Origin: an uncultured Actinomycetes bacterium
GTDB lineage: Bacteria > Actinomycetota > Acidimicrobiia > Acidimicrobiales > Acidimicrobilacustridaceae
NCBI GenBank assembly: GCA_945957335.1
Contig: CAMFLJ010000149.1
Coordinates: forward strand, 1-8,639
DNA: 8,639 nucleotides
Direction: 5' to 3'
The notes under the pieces are model-generated. The model made no database searches. It saw only the letters and a program-made list of their open reading frames with translations, and was not told where the DNA came from. The position numbers and the translations under genes are program-made. Positions 1 to 5,778 of the stretch are shown here, piece after piece; the first letter of the stretch is position 1; every line of letters starts with the position of its first letter.

Positions 1-1
1 C

Positions 2-145
2 CACGATTCGCCCGAGACCATCTACGCCCAGTTGCTGGCGCGGGCCCGGGCCGCACAGGCCGCCGTGGAGGCCCCGCTGGCCGCCGCCGGAGGGCTCCTG
101 GGCCCCGGCAGCACCGGCGCGCGGGCCCCTGGTGGGCCCTCTTGA
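2..145 (+). CDS. 3' end of an unidentified protein-coding gene (partial)
   Basis: This frame is open from the first base of the window to a TGA at 143-145, encoding 47 residues. Nearly every third codon position is G or C, as in the confirmed genes here. The visible part begins HDSPETIYAQLLARARAAQ, which looks like an amphipathic helix, and ends in a Gly/Ala/Pro-rich low-complexity tail. No diagnostic motif remains, so I cannot name the product. The following sigma factor gene lies on the same strand about 160 bases downstream, so the two may or may not be co-transcribed. The 5' part of the gene is outside the window. Confidence 0.5.
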   Translation, partial: HDSPETIYAQLLARARAAQAAVEAPLAAAGGLLGPGSTGARAPGGPS

Positions 146-169
146 CCGGGCCGGTATCCTAGCCAGAGT
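142..169 (+). promoter_or_regulatory. Possible promoter region for the sigma factor gene
   Basis: TTGACC at 142-147 overlaps the stop codon of the upstream gene and matches a -35 hexamer. A weak -10 candidate, CAGAGT at 164-169, lies 16 bases further on. Alternatively TATCCT (155-160) could be the -10, but no -35 lies at the right distance from it. Either choice gives a 5' leader of about 130-140 bases before the preferred TTG start. The evidence is sequence resemblance only. Confidence 0.25.
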
Positions 170-297
170 CCCATCCGTCGGACGGGGACCGTGCGCCACC
201 GGCGCCAGCGTCCCGATCGGCAGTCCCCCGACGTGCAGCCAGGTCTGCAGCCACCCCGGTGGTCGCAGTGCCTGTCCCGCCGTCCAACAGCATTGAC

Positions 298-303
298 GAG
301 GTG
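298..303 (+). promoter_or_regulatory. Ribosome binding site that decides the sigma factor start
   Basis: GAGGTG lies four bases upstream of the TTG at 308. It is a good Shine-Dalgarno match at normal spacing. It supports starting the sigma factor at this TTG rather than at the upstream GTG (191), which has no comparable site. Confidence 0.5.
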
Positions 304-307
304 CGTC

Positions 308-1243
308 TTGCCCAAGGAGCGTGTCGAACGCGACGAGGAAGATCTCGTCCGTCTCTACCTCACCGACATCGGGCAGTACCCGCTGCTGACGAAGGACGAC
401 GAGGTCCGCCTGGCCCAGGCCATCGAAGCCGGTGCCGCCGCCCGGACCGACCTCGACGCCGCCACCGACCTCACCCCGGCCCGCAAGCGCGAGCTGCGCC
501 GCGCCATCAAGCAGGGCGAGGACGCCGAGCGCACGTTCGTGCAGTCGAACCTGCGCCTCGTGGTCTCGATCGCCAAGAAGTACCAGGCCTCGGGCCTGCC
601 GCTCCTCGACCTCATCCAGGAGGGCAACCTCGGCCTGATGCACGCCGTCGAGAAGTTCGACTGGCGCAAGGGCTTCAAGTTCTCCACCTACGCGACGTGG
701 TGGATCCGCCAGGCCATCACCCGCGGCATCGCCAACACGGGCCGCACCATCCGCCTGCCCGTCCACGCCGGCGACACCCTGGCCCGCCTCCAGAAGGCCC
801 GCGCCCGCCTCGAGCTCAAGCTCGGCCGGCCCGCCACCCTCGCCGAGCTCTCGGCCGAGGTCGAGATGCCCGAGGACAAGGTCACCGAGGCCCTGCGCTT
901 CGCGGCCGAGCCCCTCTCGCTCTCCGAGCCCCTCCGCGAGGACGGCGACGCCGAGCTCGGCGACGTCGTCGAGGACCGTTCGGCCGAGTCGCCCTTCGAG
1001 GTCGCCGCCACCGCGCTGCTGCCCGAGGAGATCGCCCGGCTGCTCTCCCCGCTCGACGAGCGCGAGCGCGAGATCCTCAAGCTCCGCTTCGGCCTCGACC
1101 GCGGCGAGCCCCGCACCCTCGAAGAGGTGGGCGAGCACTTCAACCTCACCCGTGAGCGCATCCGCCAGATCGAGGCACGGGCCATGTCGAAGCTGCGCCA
1201 CCCGTCCTCCGACACCGGCGCCCGCGACCTCCTCGCCGTCTGA
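308..1243 (+). CDS. Group 2 (primary-like) RNA polymerase sigma-70 factor
   Basis: The product directs RNA polymerase core to promoters. From the TTG at 308 it has 311 residues. Region 1.2 (DLVRLYLTDIGQYPLLT) lies at 12-28. The core-binding and -10-recognition region 2 lies near 82-139, with DLIQEGNLGLMHAVEKFDW and the aromatic melting/-10 segment KFSTYATWWIRQAITR. Region 3.0 starts near 146 (RTIRLPVHAGDTLARL), and the region 4.2 helix-turn-helix is at about 270-299 (TLEEVGEHFNLTRERIRQIE). The long acidic N-terminal region 1.1 of housekeeping sigma factors is absent. In place of the usual ADQARTIRIPVHMVE segment it reads IANTGRTIRLPVHAGDT. Both features point to an alternative group 2 factor rather than the essential RpoD/HrdB. 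The same frame is open upstream to a GTG at 191, but those 39 codons encode Arg/Pro-rich sequence unlike any sigma factor, so I exclude them. The class is certain; the regulon is unknown. Confidence 0.93.
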   Translation: MPKERVERDEEDLVRLYLTDIGQYPLLTKDDEVRLAQAIEAGAAARTDLDAATDLTPARKRELRRAIKQGEDAERTFVQSNLRLVVSIAKKYQASGLPLLDLIQEGNLGLMHAVEKFDWRKGFKFSTYATWWIRQAITRGIANTGRTIRLPVHAGDTLARLQKARARLELKLGRPATLAELSAEVEMPEDKVTEALRFAAEPLSLSEPLREDGDAELGDVVEDRSAESPFEVAATALLPEEIARLLSPLDEREREILKLRFGLDRGEPRTLEEVGEHFNLTRERIRQIEARAMSKLRHPSSDTGARDLLAV

Positions 1244-1271
1244 TCAGGCCGGGCCCGTCCCGACCGATCCC

Positions 1272-1904
1272 GTGCTCGACCTCGGCGACGACGAAGATCC
1301 CGGCACCGTCGCGCCCGGCGTGCCGCCGGCGCCCTCGGTGACCCCGGGCTCGGCGCCGCCTCCACCCGCCGGCACCGAGCCCACGGCCAGCCGCCGCGGC
1401 TGCCTGCTGCTCGGGCTGGTCCTCGGCGTCGTCGGCCTCCTCGTGGTGGGCGGCCTCGTGGTCGTGCTCGCCGTGGCCGAGGGTTGGATCGGCCACAAGG
1501 CCGAGGACCTCGCCCAGGAGCGCCAGGACGTCGTCGACGAGACCGGCATCGCCACGGGCAGCACCGACATCGCCCACCCGCCCCAGCGCGACGTCAGCAT
1601 CGGGGCGTGCGAGTTCGACGGCGCCGGCGGCGTGAAGGCGTCGGGCACCCTCACCAACTGGACCGACGACCCGGCCGACTACCGCATCTCGCTGTCGTTC
1701 CGCGACGGTGGCGGCGGCGCGACCGGGGCCGGCGCCGCCGAGTTCGGGGCCACCACGGTCACCGTCGAGGGCGTCGAGAAGCACACCACGACCAACTGGT
1801 CGGCGTCGGTCCCGGTCCGCCCGGAGGGCACCTACACGTGCCGGATCGTGCGCATCGACCGGTGGGTCCCGGGCGAGGATCCGCCGCCCGACGGCGGCTC
1901 CTGA
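1272..1904 (+). CDS. Membrane-anchored protein with extracytoplasmic beta-type (FxLYD-like) domain
   Basis: From the GTG at 1272 the product has 210 residues. An acidic then Pro/Ala-rich N-terminus (1-38) leads to an Arg-Arg pair and one strongly hydrophobic helix (about 44-68). A short helical linker rich in charged residues follows (EDLAQERQDVVDE). A C-terminal domain at about 108-196 has alternating strand-like segments (KASGTLTNWTDDPADYRISLSF) and two cysteines (113, 190) placed to form a disulfide. This plan suggests an N-in/C-out protein with an exported domain. The pattern resembles the FxLYD-type domains common in actinobacterial membrane proteins, but that is family resemblance, not proof. 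The start is uncertain: GTG codons at 1320 and 1338 are alternatives, and an upstream GTG at 1152 would overlap the sigma gene by 92 bases. The gap of 28 bases after the sigma gene suggests a shared transcript. Function is unknown. Confidence 0.7.
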   Translation: MLDLGDDEDPGTVAPGVPPAPSVTPGSAPPPPAGTEPTASRRGCLLLGLVLGVVGLLVVGGLVVVLAVAEGWIGHKAEDLAQERQDVVDETGIATGSTDIAHPPQRDVSIGACEFDGAGGVKASGTLTNWTDDPADYRISLSFRDGGGGATGAGAAEFGATTVTVEGVEKHTTTNWSASVPVRPEGTYTCRIVRIDRWVPGEDPPPDGGS

Positions 1905-1923
1905 GCCGCATGTCACGGCCCTG

Positions 1924-1961
1924 AGGGGCGTTTCGGGGCCCAACTGATCCGAACGGCCCCT
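1924..1961 (+). terminator. Imperfect hairpin between the FxLYD-like gene and the GGDEF gene
   Basis: Arms at 1924-1936 (AGGGGCGTTTCGG) and 1949-1961 (CCGAACGGCCCCT) pair at 11 of 13 positions around a 12-base loop. It sits just after the stop codon at 1904. No T-tract follows, so it is at best a factor-assisted or weak terminator. It could instead structure the leader of the downstream diguanylate cyclase gene. Confidence 0.3.
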
Positions 1962-1995
1962 GAAGAACCACCCCCTTCCTGCCGAAGACAACTAC

Positions 1996-3848
1996 ATGCA
2001 GGAGACGACCGTCGACCGTGAGGTCGGGGCCGGGCCCATCTGGTGGGGGGCCGCGGCCCTCATCGCCGCGTTCTGCATCCTGACGACCGCGCTGTCCCAC
2101 GCCGGCTACCACGAGGCGATCTACACCCCCGGTGTGCTCGTGATGGCCGCCGGGTTCGGCGTCGTCGTCCGCTACCGCCGCCTCCAGCCCCTGGCCTCTT
2201 CCTCCTCGCCGGGGGCGACCTCGTCTACGCGCTGCCGTGGAGCACCGACATCGGCAGCACCGGCCTCACCGGCGCCGACCCGCTCTACCTCGTCGGCTCG
2301 CTCGTCATCGTCGCCGGGGCGCTGCGCATCAAGGGCGCCCACGTGGGCGAGCGCGACCGCGAGGCCCTCATCGACGCGGCGAGCATCGGCCTGGCCGCCG
2401 CCATCCTGCTGTGGCGCCCCCTCATCGAGCCCCGCCTGAACCAGGCCGACACCACGCTGCTGGCCCGGATCGTGAACGGCTCCTACCCGGTGCTCGACGT
2501 GATCGTCCTGGCCATGATGCTGTGGCTGCTGCTCGGGAACCGCCGCTGGACCACCGCCACGACCCTCCTGGTCGGCGGCGCCCTCTTCTACCTGGTGGCC
2601 GACCTCGCCTACACGGTGCGGATCGACCAGGGCACGATCGACGACCCGACGCTCGACTGGCTCGACACCCTCTGGCTCATCGCCTACGGGCTCTACCTGC
2701 TGGCCGCCATGCACCCCTCGGCCCGGCTCCTCGGACGACGCCTGCCCGAGGACGACCACCCGATCTCGCGCAGCCGGCTCCTGCTGTCGGGCGCCGCGCT
2801 GCTGGCGCCGATCCTGGCCATCGCCGGTGGCGCCGACACCCCGCACATCCTCCTCGCCGTGGGCATCGAGGCGGTCCTCGTCGTCCTCGTGCTGATCCGG
2901 CTCTCCGACCTGGCCTCCGGCGAGCGCCGGGCCCGTCAGGCCGTGCTCGACCGGGAGCGCTACTTCCGGTCGCTCGTCCAGAACGCGGCCGAGGCCATGG
3001 TCGTGCTCGACCGCTCGGGTGCGGTCACCGACGCGTCGCCGGCCGTGCGCTCTCTGCTCGGCGTGGCCCCGATCGAGCTGGCCGGCAACCGCCTCGTCGA
3101 CGCCGTCCCCGGCCTCGACCGCGAGGCCGTCACCGCCATGCTCAACACCGCGTCGGAGACGCCGGACGTGGTCATCACCGGTGAGGTCGCGGTGGCCGGT
3201 CCCAGCGGCGGCACCCGCTGGCTCGAGGTGCGGGCCACCAACCTGCTCGACGACCCCGCCGTCGGCGGCCTGGTCGTCAACCTCCACGACGCCACCGCCC
3301 GCCGCCAGGTGCAGGCCGACCTCGAGCGCCGGGCCTTCACCGACCCGCTCACCGGGCTGGCCAACCGCGCCCTGTTCCAGGACCGCCTCGACGCGCTGCT
3401 CAGCCGCCGCGAGCCGCCCGAGATCGCCGTCGTCTACTGCGACCTCGACGGGTTCAAGGCCGTCAACGACCGCTTCGGCCACGCCGAGGGCGACCACCTG
3501 CTCCAGCTCACCGCCACCCGGCTGGCCACGGTGGTCCGGGCCGAGGACACCGTCGCCCGCCTCGGCGGCGACGAGTTCGCCGTGCTCGTGCACGGGCCCG
3601 ACGCGTCGGTCGTCGCCGAGAGCGTCGCCGAGCGCATCGTCGACGAGCTGGGCCGGCCGCTGCACGTCGGCCCCGAGAACGTGCCCCTGGCCGTCAGCGT
3701 GGGCGTGGCCTGGGCCCTGGCCGGCTCGGCCGAGGGCGCCCGGGTGCTCATGCACGCCGCCGACGAGGCGATGTACCGGGCCAAGCGCGCCGGCGGCGAC
3801 CGCGTGGTCGTGCTGGCGGGGCGGGTCGACGACCCCACCCTGGGCTGA
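1996..3848 (+). CDS. Membrane PAS-GGDEF diguanylate cyclase, interrupted by an apparent frameshift
   Basis: Predicted to make the second messenger c-di-GMP from two GTP. Translation from ATG 1996 gives a sensible membrane start (IWWGAAALIAAFCILTTALSH) up to about 2190. The true protein then continues in the frame one base earlier (LFLLAGGDLVYALPW), so one base, or 3n+1 bases, appears to be missing near 2184-2196. Restoring one base gives about 617 residues. Several hydrophobic helices run to about 2912 and form the sensor region. A PAS domain spans about 2958-3302. The GGDEF domain begins at the typical DPLTGLANR motif (about 3339) and has the intact catalytic GGDEF signature (3564-3578). An RxxD inhibitory site (RAED, 3537-3548) lies exactly five residues upstream, implying product feedback inhibition. 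There is no EAL domain. No strong ribosome binding site precedes ATG 1996. The tail faces the minus-strand MBL gene with 15 bases between stops. The gene is either a pseudogene or, more likely, hit by a sequencing or assembly error. Confidence 0.88.
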
Positions 3849-3863
3849 CCCGGGCGGGCGGGC

Positions 3864-4472
3864 TCAGGCCTCGGCCGGGACGTTCCCGCGCTCGGCGCCG
3901 ATGGTGGTCGAGTCGCCGTGGCCGGTGTGCACGACCGTGTCGTCGGGCAGCGTCAGCAGCTTCTCGGTGATCGAGCGCACGATGGTGGGCCGGTCGCTGT
4001 AGGAGCGCCCGGTGGCGCCGGGGCCGCCGTTGAAGAGCGTGTCGCCGCTGAACACCACGCCGCCGGCCTCGTCGTAGAGGCAGCAGCCGCCGGGCGAGTG
4101 GCCCGGGGTGTGGAGCACCTTCAGGGTGACGCCGCCGGCGGTGAGCTCGTCGCCGTCGTGCAGGAGCCCGTCGGGCTGGCGGCCGGGGTTCACGACCTCC
4201 CAGAGCATGAGGTCGTCGGGGTGGATCAGGATCGGGGCCCCGGTGGCCTCGGCCACCTCGGCGGCCACGTTGATGTGGTCGTTGTGGCCGTGGGTGGCCA
4301 CCACCGCCTTCACCGTGCGGCCGGCCACGCCCTCGATGATCGGGGCGGCCTGGTGGGCGGCGTCGACCACGAACACCTCGGTGCCGTCGCCGACGATCCA
4401 GATGTTGTTGTCGACGGCGAAGTCCTCGCCGTCGATCGAGAACGTGCCGGACGTGACGACCCGGTCGATCAT
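3864..4472 (-). CDS. MBL-fold metallo-hydrolase (glyoxalase II-like), partner of MscR
   Basis: A 202-residue metallo-beta-lactamase-fold hydrolase. The first metal motif THGHNDH (residues 60-66) supplies His61, His63, Asp65 and His66. Further ligands are His125 in HTPGHS, Asp144 in SGDTLF and His185 in HTGHGD, so the full binuclear site is present. The length suits a small glyoxalase II-like enzyme. Its ATG overlaps the mscR stop codon in an ATGA arrangement (4469-4472), so translation is coupled. A small MBL protein beside mscR is a recurrent actinobacterial pairing (Rv2260 next to Rv2259 in M. tuberculosis). A plausible role, by inference, is hydrolysis of a mycothiol thioester such as S-formylmycothiol produced by MscR. 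The substrate is not shown by sequence. No signal peptide is present, so it is cytoplasmic. Confidence 0.93.
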   Translation of the reverse strand: MIDRVVTSGTFSIDGEDFAVDNNIWIVGDGTEVFVVDAAHQAAPIIEGVAGRTVKAVVATHGHNDHINVAAEVAEATGAPILIHPDDLMLWEVVNPGRQPDGLLHDGDELTAGGVTLKVLHTPGHSPGGCCLYDEAGGVVFSGDTLFNGGPGATGRSYSDRPTIVRSITEKLLTLPDDTVVHTGHGDSTTIGAERGNVPAEA

Positions 4473-5563
4473 CGCTCCTCCACGACCACGACCGAGCGCA
4501 GCACCTCGCCGCGCTCCATGCGGTGGAACGCGTCCTCGACGCCGTCGATGTCGATGGTCTCGCTGACGAAGCGGTCGAGGTCGAGGCGGCCCTGGAGGTA
4601 CATGTCGATGAACATCGGGAAGTCGCGCGACGGCAGGCAGTCGCCATACCAGCTCGGCTTGAGGCGACCGCCCCGACCGAAGAACTCGATCATCGGCAGC
4701 TCGATGCGCATCTCGGGGTTGGGCACGCCGACCTGCACGACCGTGCCGGCGAGGTCGCGGGCGTAGAAGGCCTGCTCGAACACCTTGGGGTTGCCCACGG
4801 CCTCGATGCAGACGTCGGCGCCGTTGCCGTCGGTGAGGGCGCGGATGGCCTCGACGGGGTCGACCTCCGACGCGTTCACCGTGTGGGTGGCGCCGAAGTC
4901 CTTGGCCCACTCGAGCTTGCCGGCGTCGAGGTCGACGGCGATGACCTTGGTGGCGCCGGCCAGGCGGGCGCCGGCGATGGCGGCGTCGCCCACGCCACCG
5001 CAGCCGAACACGGCCACGCTGTCGCCCGGGCCGATCTCGCCGGTGAACATGGCGGCGCCGAGCCCGGCGGTGACGCCGCAGCCGAGCAGGCCGGCGGCCT
5101 CGGGCCGGGCGGCCGGGTCGACCGGGGTGCACTGGCCGGCGGCCACGAGGGTGCGCTCGGCGAAGGCGCCGATGCCGAGCGCCGGGCTCAGCTCGGTGCC
5201 GTCGGCGAGGGTCATCTTCTGCGTGGCGTTGAAGGTGGCGAAGCAGTACTGGGGCTCGCCCCGGCGGCACGCCCGGCAGGTGCCGCACACGGCTCGCCAG
5301 TTCAGGATCACGAAGTCGCCGGGGGCGACCCCCACCACGTCGGGGCCGACGGCCTCGACGATGCCGGCCGCCTCGTGGCCGAGCAGGTACGGGAACTCGT
5401 CGCCGATCGCGCCCTCGCGGTAGTGCAGGTCGGTGTGGCACACCCCGCAGGCCTGGATGCGGACCACGGCCTCACCGGGACCGGGGTCCGGGACGATGAT
5501 GGTCTCGACGGTGACGGGCGCGCCCTTCGAGCGGGCGACGACGGCACGGGCCTCGGTGGGCAT
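4469..5563 (-). CDS. mscR: S-(hydroxymethyl)mycothiol dehydrogenase / S-nitrosomycothiol reductase
   Basis: A zinc-dependent medium-chain dehydrogenase of 364 residues that oxidises the formaldehyde-mycothiol adduct with NAD and, in characterised relatives, reduces S-nitrosomycothiol. The GroES-like domain holds the catalytic zinc ligands Cys42 (GVCHTD), His63 (GHEAAG) and Cys162 (LLGCGV). The structural zinc lobe has Cys93, Cys96, Cys99 and Cys107. The Rossmann fold carries FGCGGVGDAAIAG (186-198) and an acidic Asp211 at the end of strand 2, consistent with NAD preference. The segments NWRAVCGTCRACRRG, FNATQKMTLADGTELSPALG and SWYGDCLPSRDFP are, from memory, near identical in mycobacterial and Amycolatopsis MscR, which sets it apart from other zinc alcohol dehydrogenases. 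It is the first gene of an operon with the MBL hydrolase. The start is supported by GAGGAG six bases upstream. It implies that the host makes mycothiol. Confidence 0.95.
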   Translation of the reverse strand: MPTEARAVVARSKGAPVTVETIIVPDPGPGEAVVRIQACGVCHTDLHYREGAIGDEFPYLLGHEAAGIVEAVGPDVVGVAPGDFVILNWRAVCGTCRACRRGEPQYCFATFNATQKMTLADGTELSPALGIGAFAERTLVAAGQCTPVDPAARPEAAGLLGCGVTAGLGAAMFTGEIGPGDSVAVFGCGGVGDAAIAGARLAGATKVIAVDLDAGKLEWAKDFGATHTVNASEVDPVEAIRALTDGNGADVCIEAVGNPKVFEQAFYARDLAGTVVQVGVPNPEMRIELPMIEFFGRGGRLKPSWYGDCLPSRDFPMFIDMYLQGRLDLDRFVSETIDIDGVEDAFHRMERGEVLRSVVVVEER

Positions 5564-5569
5564 CGGGGG

Positions 5570-5575
5570 CTCCTC
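5570..5575 (-). promoter_or_regulatory. Strong ribosome binding site of mscR
   Basis: On the minus strand the bases read GAGGAG, six bases before the mscR ATG at 5563. This is the best Shine-Dalgarno match in the window and fixes the start codon. Confidence 0.7.
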
Positions 5576-5600
5576 GCGTGACGGGGTGTCGGGCGAGGGG

Positions 5601-5606
5601 ACGCTA
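5601..5606 (-). promoter_or_regulatory. Candidate -10 element of the mscR operon
   Basis: On the minus strand the sequence reads GGGTAGCGTCC, giving a TAnnnT-type -10 hexamer TAGCGT. It lies 37 bases upstream of the mscR start, which leaves a leader of about 30 bases containing the GAGGAG site. No good -35 is visible: the expected position falls on the GC-rich inverted repeat at 5625-5643. That would fit an activator- or repressor-controlled promoter. Confidence 0.35.
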
Positions 5607-5624
5607 CCCGGCCCGGCGCGCCCG

Positions 5625-5652
5625 CCGCGGCCCCCGGCCGCGGTCGCGACCG
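5625..5652. repeat. Perfect inverted repeat plus adjoining palindrome in the mscR upstream region
   Basis: CCGCGGCC (5625-5632) and GGCCGCGG (5636-5643) are perfect 8-base arms around three C residues. They overlap a perfect 12-base palindrome, CGGTCGCGACCG (5641-5652). Both lie between the outward-facing mscR and small-peptide genes, over the position expected for the mscR -35. They may be an operator or a hairpin. In DNA this GC-rich, symmetric strings also arise by chance, so function is unproven. Confidence 0.4.
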
Positions 5653-5689
5653 GGGCACGGACCCGTTCGCCACGTCCGGATCCCCGCCG

Positions 5690-5695
5690 TACAGT
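5690..5695 (+). promoter_or_regulatory. Candidate -10 element of the small-peptide gene, near-leaderless
   Basis: TACAGT in the context CCGTACAGTGG lies only eight bases before the ATG at 5704. Transcription would begin at or within a few bases of the start codon, making a leaderless message, which is common in actinobacteria. The -35 is weak (TTCGCC, 5666-5671, 18-base spacer). No Shine-Dalgarno sequence precedes the ATG, in keeping with this reading. Confidence 0.4.
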
Positions 5696-5703
5696 GGTCG
5701 GCC

Positions 5704-5778
5704 ATGAAGAAGCTCCTGGTCCTCATCGTCGTGGTCGCCCTCGCCGCCTTCGCGGTCAAGAAGCTCCAGGACGCCTGA
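5704..5778 (+). CDS. 24-residue single-helix membrane peptide
   Basis: ATG 5704 to TGA 5776-5778 encodes 24 residues. They begin MKKLLVL, continue as an unbroken hydrophobic helix of Val/Leu/Ala/Phe, and end in KKLQDA. This is the plan of a small single-pass membrane protein with positive charges at both ends. The opening resembles the start of the actinobacterial DLW-39 family of tiny proteins, but the defining DLW tail is missing, so I only note the likeness. In-frame sequence upstream of the ATG (open to 5578) is Arg/Pro-rich and not protein-like. The last 23 bases overlap the 3' end of the HAD gene on the other strand. The coding pattern and a near-adjacent -10 box support it, but at this length a chance reading frame is possible. 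Confidence 0.5.
   Translation: MKKLLVLIVVVALAAFAVKKLQDA

Noticed and set aside
191..307. Extending the sigma factor to the GTG at 191
   Set aside because: The added 39 residues are Arg/Pro/Gln-rich, resemble no sigma factor N-terminus, and have no ribosome binding site. The TTG at 308 has GAGGTG at good spacing.
1905..1995. c-di-GMP riboswitch ahead of the GGDEF gene
   Set aside because: The 91-base gap holds only one imperfect hairpin. It lacks the conserved core bases and the two-helix layout of the known c-di-GMP riboswitch classes.
2160..2215. Programmed ribosomal frameshifting in the diguanylate cyclase gene
   Set aside because: No classical slippery heptamer with a downstream pseudoknot is apparent, and this family is not known to use recoding. 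A missing base in a C-rich repetitive stretch is simpler.
3849..3863. Bidirectional terminator between the convergent GGDEF and MBL genes
   Set aside because: Only 15 bases separate the stops, with GGGC repeats but no stable hairpin plus T-tract in either direction.
4473..5441. A 525-residue minus-strand protein fused in frame with the MBL hydrolase
   Set aside because: The upstream part is an Arg-rich out-of-frame reading of mscR. The MBL protein starts at ATG 4472, overlapping the mscR stop.
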